Notes: generated by a model not told the origin, from the letters alone. A stretch of DNA of 64,000 nucleotides from Streptomyces sp. NRRL S-646 (GCF_000720765.1 NZ_JODC01000003.1:186001-250000); one strand, 5' to 3'; positions 1 to 8,132 are shown, counted from the first letter of the stretch. Numbers and translations: made by a program.

Positions 1-1
1 C

Positions 2-238
2 CTGCACATCGACACCGCCGAGACCGGCAGCACCGCGTACGACAAGCTGACGGTCAGCGCCGGTTCGACCACCCTGGCCACCTACTCCAACGTCAACGCG
101 GCTTCCGGCTACGCCCAGAAGTCCCTCGACCTGTCCTCGTACGCCGGCTCGACCGTCACCCTGAAGTTCAGCGGTGTCGAGGACTCCTCGCTCCAGACCA
201 GCTTCGTCCTCGACGACACTGCCGTGACGACCAGCTGA
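2..238 (+). CDS. C-terminal fragment of a secreted protein, beta-rich domain (5' end outside window)
   Basis: An open frame enters from the left edge and stops at TGA 236-238, giving 78 residues. The segment is rich in Ser, Thr, Tyr and Asp. It alternates short hydrophobic strands and ends with L-D-D-T-A-V-T-T-S, like the C-terminal beta-sandwich domains appended to secreted Streptomyces proteases and other hydrolases. No catalytic motif lies in the visible part, so the enzyme class cannot be given. A strong hairpin follows 34 bp after the stop, so the gene ends its transcript here. Confidence 0.6.
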   Translation: MHIDTAETGSTAYDKLTVSAGSTTLATYSNVNAASGYAQKSLDLSSYAGSTVTLKFSGVEDSSLQTSFVLDDTAVTTS

Positions 239-239
239 T

Positions 240-269
240 CCGTTCGATACCGTTCGATCCCGTTCGTCC
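240..269. repeat. Three tandem decamers after the stop codon
   Basis: The decamer CCGTTCGATN occurs at 240-249 and 250-259, and a third copy, CCGTTCGTCC, at 260-269. It lies between the stop of the secreted-protein gene and its terminator hairpin. No function is evident. Confidence 0.7.
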
Positions 270-271
270 CT

Positions 272-306
272 GGAGCCCCGGCCGCGATCTTCGCGGCCGG
301 GGCTCC
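272..306 (+). terminator. Hairpin terminator of the secreted-protein gene
   Basis: A perfect 16-bp inverted repeat (272-287 and 291-306) has a 3-nt loop. There is no U-tract, as is usual for Streptomyces terminators. It separates the upstream gene from the lipoprotein gene that starts at 360. Confidence 0.75.
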
Positions 307-359
307 GGTGTGGATCCGGACACGGGGGTCACACGTCACAGAGGTGAGGAGGCCCCCCC

Positions 360-845
360 ATGCGCCGAACGATCCACCACACGATCCTCGCCCTCGCGGC
401 ACTCACCCTCACCCTGGCCGGCTGCGGCAACCAGACCGACAGCGGCAAGGGCGGCGACAGCAACAGCGTGTCGTCCTCCCCCACCCCCAGGAAGAGCCCG
501 CCCGCAAGCCCGACGCCGAGTCCCACGGGCGGCTGCACGACGGCGTCGACGCTCGGTGCCGCCGACAGCGGCCGTACGGTCTGTCTGGCGGTGGGCGACA
601 CCGTCCGGATCAGCCTGGACGGAACCGCGAAGCGCCCCTGGAAACCGGTCACCGCAAGCGGCTCCGTCCTGGAGGCCGCCAACAGCGGCTTCGTCCTGCA
701 ACCCGGCGATGCGAGCGCCGCCTTCAAGGCCGTGGCGGACGGGAAGACCCGGCTGCAGTCCACGCGGCCGCTGTGCGCCGCCCAGACCGGCCGGGTCTCG
801 TGCCTGGGGATTCAGGAGTGGTGGGTCACCGTGGTGGTGAAGTAG
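360..845 (+). CDS. Small lipoprotein, function unknown
   Basis: A protein of 161 residues. It opens with a charged n-region (MRR), a hydrophobic core and a lipobox L-T-L-A-G-C with the lipidated Cys at residue 22. A Ser/Thr/Pro/Lys-rich linker (about 25-60) follows, then a compact domain of about 100 residues with three Cys that could form disulfides. A purine-rich ribosome site (341-350) precedes the ATG. I recognise no family; it should sit on the outer face of the membrane. Its last 34 bp overlap the 3' end of the convergent small gene at 812-1036. Confidence 0.75.
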   Translation: MRRTIHHTILALAALTLTLAGCGNQTDSGKGGDSNSVSSSPTPRKSPPASPTPSPTGGCTTASTLGAADSGRTVCLAVGDTVRISLDGTAKRPWKPVTASGSVLEAANSGFVLQPGDASAAFKAVADGKTRLQSTRPLCAAQTGRVSCLGIQEWWVTVVVK

Positions 846-1036
846 CGCTGCCGGCGGGCGGGACGCCGGGCGGGGCCGAGGCCCTCGGCCTCCCGGCGGG
901 CCTGCTCGGCCTCGCGGATCTGCCGGTCGATGCGACGGTCGCGCGCGATACCGAGCACGGACGGGAGGACCAGGAGAACGAGGATGGCGAGAACGGTCAG
1001 CATTCCGATCAGTCCTTCGAGGTGTGCCGTATCCAT
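812..1036 (-). CDS. Small single-span membrane protein, 74 aa
   Basis: The 74-residue product has one hydrophobic segment (about residues 9-30) followed by a strongly basic and acidic helix (A-R-D-R-R-I-D-R-Q-I) and an Arg-rich tail, as in small membrane anchors with a cytoplasmic helix. The chosen ATG (1034-1036) lies at the edge of the intergenic region shared with the divergent regulator at 1130. The 3' end overlaps the convergent lipoprotein gene by 34 bp. The hydropathy pattern and divergent position support a real gene, but I recognise no family. Confidence 0.55.
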   Translation of the reverse strand: MDTAHLEGLIGMLTVLAILVLLVLPSVLGIARDRRIDRQIREAEQARREAEGLGPARRPARRQRYFTTTVTHHS

Positions 1037-1129
1037 GGACACCACTGTCGCGCCGATAGCTCCTGACAAACAGTGGCAGGACTGCCGTAGACCCTCGAAA
1101 TACTGCCAATGGCGGGGCACACTGGTGAC

Positions 1130-2095
1130 ATGCTGCAGAACGTTGCCGCCGTCGTCCTGGACGGCGTGAATCCCTTCGAACTGGCCGTCGTCTGCGAGGT
1201 GTTCGGCACCGACCGCAGCGACGACGGACTGCCCGTCTACGACTTCGCGGTCGCCTCGGCCGAGGGTCCGGTGCTGAGCACGCGCGCGGGATTCTCCATG
1301 AACGTCGAGCACGGTCTGGAGCGGCTGGAGGAGGCCGACCTCATCGCCGTGCCGGCCGGCGCCCGCTTCGAGACCCGGGAGTTCCCGCCCGGGCTGCTGG
1401 ACGCGCTGCGGCGCGCGGCCGACCGGGGCGCCCGCATCCTCAGCGTCTGCTCCGGCGTCTTCGTGGTCGCCGCGGCCGGGCTGCTCGACGGCCGGCGCTG
1501 TGCCGTGCACTGGCACCACGCGGAGGAGCTGGCGCGGGCGTATCCGCAGCTGACGGTCGAACCCGACGTCCTGTACGTCGACGAGGACCCGGTGATCACC
1601 TCCGCGGGCACCGCCGCCGGCATCGACGCCTGTCTGCACATCGTGCGCAAGGAGCAGGGCCCGGAGGTGGCCAACCGGATCGCCCGGCGGATGGTGGTGC
1701 CACCGCACCGGGACGGCGGGCAGGCCCAGTACATCGAGCGCCCGCTGCCCCGCTCGCACGGCGACACCGTCGCCGAGGTGCTGGTGTGGATGGAGCGGCA
1801 CCTCGACGATGAGGTCACGGTCGAGCAGCTCGCCGACCGCGCCCACATGTCGCCGCGCACCTTCGCCCGCCGCTTCCAGCAGGAGACGGGGACGACTCCC
1901 TACCGGTGGATCCTGCGGCAACGCGTGCTGCTGGCCCAGCGGTTGCTGGAGGGGACGGACGAGACGGTGGACGCGATCGCGGGCCGGGCGGGGTTCGGCA
2001 ACGCAGCCGCACTGCGCCACCAGTTCGTCCAGGCGATCGGAACGACCCCGAACGCCTACCGGCGCACCTTCAGAGGCCCCGAGGCGGCCGCCTGA
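1130..2095 (+). CDS. GATase-1/DJ-1-like AraC-family transcription regulator (GlxA/FtrA type)
   Basis: A 321-residue regulator. The first ~170 residues are a DJ-1/PfpI (GATase-1-like) fold that begins V-A-A-V-V-L-D-G-V-N-P-F-E and contains the nucleophile-elbow-like C-S-G-V-F. The last ~100 residues hold two AraC helix-turn-helix motifs (M-S-P-R-T-F-A-R-R-F and A-G-F-G-N-A-A-A-L-R). I chose the ATG at 1130 because homologous regulators begin M-L-x-N-V-A-A-V; an in-frame ATG at 1109 would add seven residues. Such proteins usually sense a small metabolite and control nearby or distant operons. The only divergent neighbour is the small membrane gene. Confidence 0.85.
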   Translation: MLQNVAAVVLDGVNPFELAVVCEVFGTDRSDDGLPVYDFAVASAEGPVLSTRAGFSMNVEHGLERLEEADLIAVPAGARFETREFPPGLLDALRRAADRGARILSVCSGVFVVAAAGLLDGRRCAVHWHHAEELARAYPQLTVEPDVLYVDEDPVITSAGTAAGIDACLHIVRKEQGPEVANRIARRMVVPPHRDGGQAQYIERPLPRSHGDTVAEVLVWMERHLDDEVTVEQLADRAHMSPRTFARRFQQETGTTPYRWILRQRVLLAQRLLEGTDETVDAIAGRAGFGNAAALRHQFVQAIGTTPNAYRRTFRGPEAAA

Positions 2096-2110
2096 CCCAA
2101 GCCGGGCGCC

Positions 2111-2761
2111 TCAGTCGTTGGCGACGACGGGGTAGCGCGGCTCGTTCTCGGCCATCTGCCGCAGCGCGTCCTTGCGCTCACGCTTGGACAGGCGGTCGAT
2201 GTACAGGTAGCCGTACAGGTGGTCGGTCTCGTGCTGCAGACACCGGGCGAAGTAGCCGGTGCCCCGGACCTTGATCGGGTTGCCCTTCTCGTCCTGGCCG
2301 GTCACCTCGGCGTAGTCGGGACGGGCGAGCGGCGCATACGCGGTGGGCACGGACAGACAGCCCTCGTTGCTGTCGTCCAGGCGGCGCCGCTCGGCGGGCA
2401 GGTCGACCAGCTTGGGATTGCAGACGACACCGACGTGCCGGGCACCCTCGTCGTCGCCGCAGTCGTAGACGAAGACCTTCAGGTCGACGCCGATCTGGTT
2501 GGCGGCCAGGCCCACACCCTCGGCGGTGCGCTGCGAGGCGAACATGTCCGCGACCAGCTGCTGCAGCTCCTCGCCGAACTCGGTGACGTCCTTGCACTCC
2601 TTGTGCAGCACCGGGTTCCCGACGACGGTGATCGGCCGCGAGGTGCCCCGCTCACGCCAGGCGTTCTCGCGCTCCTCGGTCTCCTCGGTGTCGATGACGA
2701 AGCCCTCGTCGTCCACGGGGAGCACGCCCACGTGCTGCTGATCGGTGTCCTGCTGCGCCAT
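2111..2761 (-). CDS. def: Peptide deformylase
   Basis: Removes the N-formyl group from nascent proteins, using a metal ion. All three family motifs are present: [15 protein letters not shown] (metal-binding Cys) and H-E-T-D-H (two metal-binding His and the catalytic Glu). At 216 residues it is longer than the E. coli enzyme because of a polar N-terminal extension of about 40 residues, common in actinomycete deformylases. It converges on the regulator gene, with 15 bp between their stops. Confidence 0.95.
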   Translation of the reverse strand: MAQQDTDQQHVGVLPVDDEGFVIDTEETEERENAWRERGTSRPITVVGNPVLHKECKDVTEFGEELQQLVADMFASQRTAEGVGLAANQIGVDLKVFVYDCGDDEGARHVGVVCNPKLVDLPAERRRLDDSNEGCLSVPTAYAPLARPDYAEVTGQDEKGNPIKVRGTGYFARCLQHETDHLYGYLYIDRLSKRERKDALRQMAENEPRYPVVAND

Positions 2762-2820
2762 GACCGACGTATGCCTTCCTCAGAAAAACAGGGGTGCGAT
2801 GCGGATACAGGGTACGGGTA

Positions 2821-2945
2821 GTGCCCCGACAGGGGCGCGGGACTGTGTCGATATGCGGCTCCGCCGCGATGGGGGTCCCCCCGCTCGAGCGAAGCCGAGA
2901 GTGGGGGAGCGACCAGCCACAACGGACCCGCAGTCGGCAACGGTC
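2821..2945. repeat. Streptomyces-type intergenic repeat, copy 1
   Basis: The core at 2831-2868 (A-GGGGCGCGGG-ACTGTGTCGAT-ATGCGGCTCCGCCGCG) recurs almost exactly at 10394-10431. Both copies continue into a similar CCAGCC-C-AACGG-CCGCAG tail. Both lie just after a 3' end, between genes. It resembles GC-rich elements I remember from many Streptomyces intergenic regions. The self-complementary GCGGCTCCGCCGC part can fold. Confidence 0.7.
2870..2909. repeat. Second repeat-type element nested inside the first
   Basis: The segment from TGGGGGTCCCCCC through the GCTCGAGCGAAGCCGAGAG core to TGGGGGA is an imperfect hairpin of a type common in Streptomyces. It interrupts the larger repeat between its GCCGCG core and its CGACCAGCC tail; the copy at 10.4 kb has only a few bases there. 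That suggests insertion of one element into another, or a long and a short version of the same element. Confidence 0.5.
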
Positions 2946-3926
2946 CTAGCAAACCTCTTCGAGATCCCGCCAGTCCCGCGAGTCCGGGCTGTCGGCAACC
3001 CACCCGTCCAACAACCCCCTGACCAGGGAAGCCGGGGCCGCCACCCCACACTCCCGCTCAGGCACCCAAAGCTGCCCATCGGTCCGATGCCCCAGCGGCC
3101 CGGGATGCCCCGGCTCACTGTGATCATGCGGATCCAGGTGCTCCCCATCGCCCTCATCCGACGGCATCCGAGACTCCGAGCACATACGACAAAGCAGGCG
3201 TACGGAAGACGACCAGTCCTCCGCAGCAAACCCCGCATCCGCGGCAAGCTGCTCCAACGCATCCCGATCCGCCTCGGTGGCAGCCTCAAGCAGCACCACC
3301 CACGTAGGCACCGGCGACGGCGCCCACAGCTCTATCTCGTCGAACACCGGGTAGGCGTGCCCGGCGGCGGTGGTCCGCTCCCCATGGGGCACCCCGTCGT
3401 GCAGCACGACCTCACCCCACCGGCGCCCGGACGACGGCAGCGGAATCGACAGCACCTCCATGCGCGCGGGGTCCAGCCGCCGCCCCCACACCACCTCGGC
3501 CTCCCCCTCCGGGGACAGCCGTACCGCAGCGCTGCCCAGCTCCATCCCGACGGGCTCGCCGTTCGCCGCGGCAGCCCCCGGCACCCGCAGCCCGTACGCC
3601 TGCCAGGCCCGCCGGGCCAGCGGCCAGTCCTGCAGGGCGGTGGCCGCGATGCCCACGTTCCACCAGTCGGGGGCGCCGGTCTGCCGGTCGAGCAGCGCGA
3701 CGGCGCGCAGGCCTGCGGCGCGGGCCTGCTCCCAGTCGTGCCGGAACTTGTGCAGCAGGGCGAGGTTGAACCAGGACTCGGACAGCCAGGGCTCCAGGTC
3801 GGCGGCGCGGGTCAGCAGCGCTCCCGCGTCCTCGTACCGGCCGTCGCCGATCAGCGTGAACGCGCGGTCGGTGGCCTGCCGCCAGGAGGCGGAGGGCCGG
3901 TGCCGTCCCTTGCCGAAGATCCTCAC
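2946..3926 (-). CDS. Tetratricopeptide-repeat protein, function unknown
   Basis: A 326-residue protein. Residues ~15-110 form helical TPR-like pairs (F-T-L-I-G-D-G-R-Y-E-D-A-G-A-L-L, S-W-F-N-L-A-L-L-H-K, W-N-V-G-I-A-A-T-A-L-Q-D-W). A C-terminal region of about 200 residues has beta character and ends with a C-R-M-C pair and scattered His/Asp. I chose GTG 3924-3926 because AGGGA lies 4-5 nt upstream; a GTG at 3977 would add 17 residues with a poorly placed ribosome site. The family looks actinomycete-specific, and TPRs suggest a protein-binding role. Confidence 0.75.
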   Translation of the reverse strand: MRIFGKGRHRPSASWRQATDRAFTLIGDGRYEDAGALLTRAADLEPWLSESWFNLALLHKFRHDWEQARAAGLRAVALLDRQTGAPDWWNVGIAATALQDWPLARRAWQAYGLRVPGAAAANGEPVGMELGSAAVRLSPEGEAEVVWGRRLDPARMEVLSIPLPSSGRRWGEVVLHDGVPHGERTTAAGHAYPVFDEIELWAPSPVPTWVVLLEAATEADRDALEQLAADAGFAAEDWSSSVRLLCRMCSESRMPSDEGDGEHLDPHDHSEPGHPGPLGHRTDGQLWVPERECGVAAPASLVRGLLDGWVADSPDSRDWRDLEEVC

Positions 3927-4033
3927 GATTCCCTGCCAGTTCCGTGGAGTGGGCTGGCTAGTGCTGCCCCCGGACACACCCTCTCATTCGCATCCAACCA
4001 CGTACGGCTGGAAGGGCGCTCATTACCCATGGG

Positions 4034-5275
4034 TTACCCAGCCGCAGGCAGGGTCAGACAGTCCCGTGCGAGGACCCGGGCCAGCGATTCCACCACTTCG
4101 GGCGCATAGTCCCCGGCGGTGCCGAGCCGCAGCTCCTCCAGCGCCGTGAGGGGCCCGCCGGGCCCGGCGTCACGTGCTTTCTCGTCGTACGCGTTGACGG
4201 CCCGCACGATCCGGGCGGCGAGCGGCTGCTCCCGGTAGGGGTCGGCCTGCCGCTCGACGACCACGGCGACCGCCGCATCGACCCCGGTCTGGCGTACGAC
4301 GGCCCCGCCGAGCAGGGCGATGCGGCGCTGCTCGGCCGTGGGCAGGCCGGCGGTGGCGCCCGCCGGCACCGGGTCGACCAGGCTCAGCTGTCCGATGTCG
4401 TGCATGAGGGCGGCGTACTCCAGCACGGTCAGTTCGGGCCGGGTGAGTCCGAGGTCACGTCCGACGGCACGGCTGAGGGCGGCCACCCGACGGGCGTGCC
4501 CGGCGGGGGTGTACCCGGCGATCTCGGTGGCGCGGGCGAGGGAGGTGATGGTCTGCCGGTAGGTGGTCCGTACGGCCGCGTACCGCTTGAAGGACAGCTG
4601 GGTCAGCAGCAGCGGCAGCGAGAACACGGGCAGCGCCCACAGCCCGACGACGGCGACCGCGAGTGCCATCACCGCGCCCGTGGCGCACACGGCGGAGCCG
4701 ATGCCGAGGAGGGCGTGCAGTTCGTCCCGCAGCAGCGGGCCGAAGGGCCACTGGGTTCGGGAGTGGGCGAGTGCTGCGGCGAGCACGGCGTCGCACAGCG
4801 CGGTGAGCGCGAGGAGGGCCAGGAGCAGCAGGGCGTAGGCGGGGCCGCGCCATTCACCGAACGCCCCCCGGTTGTACAGGGGTTGGAAGCAGACGGCGGC
4901 GAATCCGACGGTGAGCACGCGGCGCGCGAGGTGGTCGAGCACAGGTCCGCGTCCGCAGGCGATGTGCGGCACACTGCCGATGAGGGCGGCGGCGAGGACG
5001 ACGGCGACGACCTGGGTGACGCCGTGGTGGGTGGGCTGTCCGGCGTCCTCCCCGAGCAGGGCGTACGACATCGCGCCGGCGGCCCCGAGCGGCGCGGCCT
5101 CCCGGACCCGGGCGCCGGTCCAGCGGCTGAGTTCGCCGATGGTGACGAGCAGGCCGAAGGCGAGGGCCGTGGGGCGCTCCTCCAGGCCGGTCCGGTGGGT
5201 GACGGCGAGGGAGACGGCGGCGAGGAGGGCGGCACAGGCGTGGATGAGGAGCGTCAGCGGCGGCCGGGCGCTCAT
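4034..5275 (-). CDS. Membrane HD-domain protein, degenerate HD-GYP
   Basis: A 413-residue protein. The N-terminal ~225 residues contain about six hydrophobic segments. The C-terminal ~170 residues are an HD phosphohydrolase domain with the His of G-H-A-R-R-V and the HD pair in M-H-D-I-G-Q. The place where HD-GYP enzymes carry H-H-E-R-x-D-G-x-G-Y-P reads V-V-V-E-R-Q-A-D-P-Y-R, so the GYP signature and one metal ligand are lost; a late Asp (V-N-A-Y-D-E) remains. Cyclic-di-GMP hydrolysis is therefore doubtful, and it may act as a sensor or partner of the canonical HD-GYP protein encoded just upstream. The two genes are joined by the tandem duplication at 5264-5510. Confidence 0.8.
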   Translation of the reverse strand: MSARPPLTLLIHACAALLAAVSLAVTHRTGLEERPTALAFGLLVTIGELSRWTGARVREAAPLGAAGAMSYALLGEDAGQPTHHGVTQVVAVVLAAALIGSVPHIACGRGPVLDHLARRVLTVGFAAVCFQPLYNRGAFGEWRGPAYALLLLALLALTALCDAVLAAALAHSRTQWPFGPLLRDELHALLGIGSAVCATGAVMALAVAVVGLWALPVFSLPLLLTQLSFKRYAAVRTTYRQTITSLARATEIAGYTPAGHARRVAALSRAVGRDLGLTRPELTVLEYAALMHDIGQLSLVDPVPAGATAGLPTAEQRRIALLGGAVVRQTGVDAAVAVVVERQADPYREQPLAARIVRAVNAYDEKARDAGPGGPLTALEELRLGTAGDYAPEVVESLARVLARDCLTLPAAG

Positions 5276-5510
5276 CCGCGCGCTCCCGGCCGGCTGGAGA
5301 CGGCCGCGGTGGGTGCGGGGAGGCGGGGTTGCTCCTCCGCCACGACCACCGGGCGCTCACCCGCAGGCCCCCGGCCGACTGGAAACAGCCGCTGCGGGTG
5401 CGAGCAGGCAGAGTTGCTCCACCGCCACGACCACCGGGCGCTCATCCGCGCGCTCCCGGCCGGCTGGAGACGGCCGCGGTGGGTGCGGGGAGGCGGGGTT
5501 GCTCCTCCGC
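5264..5510. repeat. 85-bp tandem repeat spanning the junction of two HD-domain genes
   Basis: Units begin at CTCAT 5271, CTCAC 5356 and CTCAT 5441, giving a period of exactly 85 bp. Unit 1 and unit 3 are identical over 77 bp (5264-5340 and 5434-5510); unit 2 is diverged at about a dozen positions. Unit 1 contains the start codon of the downstream gene (minus strand) and unit 3 contains the stop codon of the upstream gene, so the duplicated segment is the stop/start junction itself. Confidence 0.95.
5272..5445 (-). CDS. 57-codon relay ORF created by the tandem duplication
   Basis: On the minus strand the TGA of the upstream HD-GYP gene overlaps an ATG (ATGA, 5442-5445). From that ATG a 57-codon frame runs without a stop to a TGA that again overlaps the ATG of the downstream gene (ATGA, 5272-5275). 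The peptide is basic and of low complexity (M-S-A-R-W-S-W-R). It looks like no known protein. Its likely role is to carry coupled translation across the duplicated segment, or it may be a by-product of the duplication. Expression is inferred only. Confidence 0.4.
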   Translation of the reverse strand: MSARWSWRWSNSACSHPQRLFPVGRGPAGERPVVVAEEQPRLPAPTAAVSSRPGARG

Positions 5511-6752
5511 GGTGACCGCGGGATGCCAGCCGCACCGGCCGAGCGCCTGCACCAGTGCCGCGACCATGCGGGGGTCGAACTGCGCCCCCGCACACCGCTC
5601 CAGCTCCTCCAGTGCCACCGGGACGGGCCGGGCGCGCCGGTAGCAGCGCGTGGACGTCATCGCGTCGAAGGCGTCCGCGACGGCCACGACCCGCGCCGAT
5701 TCGGGGATCTGGCTTCCGCGCAGCCCGTACGGGTATCCGCTGCCGTCAAGGCGTTCGTGATGGTGGAGCACGGCGGCCCGGGCCTCGCCCAGAAAACCGA
5801 TTCCGCGCACCATTTCGTGGCCGTACTCGGGATGCAGCTCGATCACCCGGCGTTCCTCGGGGGTCAGCGGCCCGTCTTTCCTCAACAGCCGTGTGGGGAC
5901 GCCGAGTTTGCCCACGTCGTGCAGGATTCCGGCGAAGCGGAGGACCTCGACGCGCTCGTCGTCCATGCCGAGTTCCCGGGCGATCATCATGGAGGCCTGA
6001 CCGACCCGCTCGCTGTGGCCGCGTGTGTACTCGTCCTTGATGTCGACGGCCTGCACCAGCGCCCGGATCGTCGCCTGGTGGGCGGCGCGCTCCCGGTGGT
6101 ACTGCGTGAACACCCACCAGGACACGCACATCGGCAGCAGCACCAGCAGCGCGGCGACGGGGCCGTACGGGCTGCGCCACAGGACGGCCATCATCAGCCC
6201 GGCGAGGCCGTGCACGACGACCGGTGCGAGGGACCGTACGAACAGCCCGCGCCAGGCCCGCCGCACCGGTACCCGCTCGGCCAGCGCGCGGATCCCGCCG
6301 TCGAGGGCGGTCAGCACCAGGCAGAACGCCAGCACCGCGGCGCCCGCGGGCACGAGCGCGTACGGGAAGTCGGAGGCCACGACCGCGTCCCGCCCGCCCA
6401 GCGACCAGTGCACCCGGCCGGCGGCCCATACGCCGAGGACCAGCTGGGCGGCCCGCCAGCTCCGCCGCAGCCTGCGCGGCCGCTGGTCGACCCGGGAGAG
6501 CAGCGCCCCCGGCAGCACGACCAGGGCGGCGGCCGGGGGCGGCAGCAGGAAGGCACCGGCGAGCAGCACCGGGTAGAACGTTCCGGCAAAGCGCCATCGG
6601 GTGGCGGCCTGCTCGCAGCCCGCGTACAGCAGGGCGAGCAGGGCGACCGCCCGCCAGGAGGTGTGGACGGCGAGCAGCGGAAGCAGGCAGAGCAGCGCGC
6701 CGAGGGCCGTACAGGCGACGTACGCGCGTGCCCGTCCCGGAACCGCCTCCAT
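5442..6752 (-). CDS. Membrane HD-GYP protein, probable cyclic-di-GMP phosphodiesterase
   Basis: A 436-residue protein. The first ~215 residues contain about six membrane segments. The C-terminal HD-GYP domain is complete: G-H-S-E-R-V, H-D-V-G-K, H-P-E-Y-G-H, H-H-H-E-R-L-D-G-S-G-Y-P and A-D-A-F-D-A-M-T. HD-GYP domains hydrolyse c-di-GMP to pGpG or GMP, and in Streptomyces c-di-GMP controls the switch to sporulation. The start ATG (6750-6752) has GGGAGGGG just upstream. The last ~20 residues (from the tandem repeat) are Arg/Pro-rich and lie outside the domain. It precedes the degenerate HD gene on the same strand. Confidence 0.9.
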   Translation of the reverse strand: MEAVPGRARAYVACTALGALLCLLPLLAVHTSWRAVALLALLYAGCEQAATRWRFAGTFYPVLLAGAFLLPPPAAALVVLPGALLSRVDQRPRRLRRSWRAAQLVLGVWAAGRVHWSLGGRDAVVASDFPYALVPAGAAVLAFCLVLTALDGGIRALAERVPVRRAWRGLFVRSLAPVVVHGLAGLMMAVLWRSPYGPVAALLVLLPMCVSWWVFTQYHRERAAHQATIRALVQAVDIKDEYTRGHSERVGQASMMIARELGMDDERVEVLRFAGILHDVGKLGVPTRLLRKDGPLTPEERRVIELHPEYGHEMVRGIGFLGEARAAVLHHHERLDGSGYPYGLRGSQIPESARVVAVADAFDAMTSTRCYRRARPVPVALEELERCAGAQFDPRMVAALVQALGRCGWHPAVTAEEQPRLPAPTAAVSSRPGARG

Positions 6753-6893
6753 CACGCCCCTCCCGGCCGAACCTGCTCCGGCTGAGGAGACTAGGGCGGC
6801 CCGGGGGGACTCCGCGGGCTTATGAACCGCGGATTAGCACGTTCGAGTGACGACAGCCCGTTCCCGGCATTCCGGACGAAGGTCCGGGGGAGT

Positions 6894-7196
6894 TCAGGAT
6901 TCCTGCGGGGTCGCGGTGATGTCGTGCTCGGGAACGGCCTGCCCGGAGCGGATCAGGTCGAGCCGCCCCAGGACCTTGGCGCGCAGGTCGGTCGGTACGT
7001 CGTCATGGCCGCAGCACCGCTTGACCAGCTTCTTCACGGCCTGCTCCAGGCCGTACTTCTCCAGGCACGGCGAGCACTCCTGGAAGTGCTGCTTGAACTT
7101 GTCGCGATCGACGTCCGGCATCTCACTGTCGAGGAACTCGTAGAGATGGTCGAGGACCTCACTGCAGTCCGTCTCGTGCGGCTCTCCGCAGCTCAT
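6894..7196 (-). CDS. rsrA: Anti-sigma-R factor RsrA (redox-sensing zinc anti-sigma)
   Basis: A 100-residue ZAS-family anti-sigma factor. Cys11, His37, Cys41 and Cys44 (H-F-Q-E-C-S-P-C) sit exactly where the zinc ligands of S. coelicolor RsrA are, and Cys3, Cys61 and Cys62 are also kept. In the known system, reduced zinc-RsrA holds sigma-R inactive; disulfide stress forms intramolecular disulfides, ejects zinc and frees the sigma factor. The ATG overlaps the sigR stop codon (ATGA, 7193-7196), so the two are translationally coupled and keep a fixed ratio. Confidence 0.97.
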   Translation of the reverse strand: MSCGEPHETDCSEVLDHLYEFLDSEMPDVDRDKFKQHFQECSPCLEKYGLEQAVKKLVKRCCGHDDVPTDLRAKVLGRLDLIRSGQAVPEHDITATPQES

Positions 7197-8041
7197 GAGC
7201 CCGAGCCTTTCGCTTCGTCCGACTCTCCGGCGCCGGCCGGGACCAGCCCGCGCTCGCGCGCGTAGTCCTCGAGCATGCCGCGCAGCTGACGGCGGCCCCG
7301 GTGCAGCCGGGACATCACCGTACCGATGGGTGTCCCCATGATGTCCGCGATCTCCTTGTACGCAAAGCCCTCGACGTCTGCGAGGTACACGGCGATGCGG
7401 AACTCCTCGGGGATCGCCTGGAGTGCTTCCTTCACGTCCGAGTCGGGCAGGTGGTCGAGCGCCTGCGACTCCGCGGAGCGCAGACCGGTCGACATGTGCG
7501 ACTCGGCGCGGGCGAGCTGCCAGTCCTCGATCTCCTCGGCCGCGGAGCGCTGGGGTTCGCGCTGCTTCTTGCGGTACGAGTTGATGAAGGTGTTGGTGAG
7601 GATCCGGTACAGCCACGCCTTGAGATTGGTGCCTTCACGGAACTGGTGGAAGGACGCGTACGCCTTCGCGTACGTCTCCTGCACCAGGTCCTCGGCGTCG
7701 GCCGGGTTGCGCGTCATGCGCAGCGCGGCGGAGTACATCTGGTCGAGGAATTCGAGCGCGTCCCGCTCGAAGCGCGCGGTGCGCTCCGCGGTCGACTCCG
7801 CGCTGATGCCCTGGCCCTCGGGCAGCTCCGCCTGGCCGTTGTCGGTCCCTGCGTCGGTACCGGTGACCGGACCCACCTCCTCAAGATTGCGGGCAGCACC
7901 GAAACCGGTGTCGCCAGAATCGGAGGATAGACGACGACCCGTCCCCGCCGCCCCTCGAATAGGGGTGGTCTTGGCCGCAGTCAGCACCGTCCAGTCCAGG
8001 TCAGTGCGGCTGCTGCGGCTCGGGCATACGGTCGAACCCAT
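7193..8041 (-). CDS. sigR: ECF sigma factor SigR (thiol/disulfide stress), long form
   Basis: Directs transcription of thioredoxin, mycothiol and protein quality-control genes during thiol oxidation. Region 2 reads [21 protein letters not shown] and region 4 contains [18 protein letters not shown]. Two starts fit the family. ATG 8039-8041 gives 282 residues, the length of the unstable S. coelicolor sigma-R prime; GTG 7874-7876 gives 227 residues, the length of stable sigma-R, leaving a 55-residue extension. That GTG is directly abutted by GAGGAG, an unusually tight spacing. The autoregulated promoter lies at 8101-8126, and rsrA overlaps the 3' end. Confidence 0.97.
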   Translation of the reverse strand: MGSTVCPSRSSRTDLDWTVLTAAKTTPIRGAAGTGRRLSSDSGDTGFGAARNLEEVGPVTGTDAGTDNGQAELPEGQGISAESTAERTARFERDALEFLDQMYSAALRMTRNPADAEDLVQETYAKAYASFHQFREGTNLKAWLYRILTNTFINSYRKKQREPQRSAAEEIEDWQLARAESHMSTGLRSAESQALDHLPDSDVKEALQAIPEEFRIAVYLADVEGFAYKEIADIMGTPIGTVMSRLHRGRRQLRGMLEDYARERGLVPAGAGESDEAKGSGS

Positions 8042-8100
8042 GCGGCGGACTTCCTCTCCCACGACGATCTGTGCTGCTCTCCAGCACTTCTGTCCGCCTC

Positions 8101-8126
8101 AACAGTGGCCGCCCGCCCGGCATTCC
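8101..8126 (-). promoter_or_regulatory. Sigma-R promoter of sigR (p2-like)
   Basis: On the minus strand GGAAT (8126-8122) is followed after exactly 18 nt by GTT (8103-8101), the sigma-R consensus. It lies about 60 nt upstream of the long-form start at 8041 and just outside the 3' end of the neighbouring hydrolase gene. It would give the positive feedback loop known for sigR. Confidence 0.85.
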
Positions 8127-8132
8127 CCGCCG

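Noticed and set aside
5264..5510. Tandem repeat considered as a CRISPR array
   Set aside because: The units are contiguous with no spacers, the repeat is 85 bp, and it lies within the overlapping ends of two coding genes. No cas genes are present.
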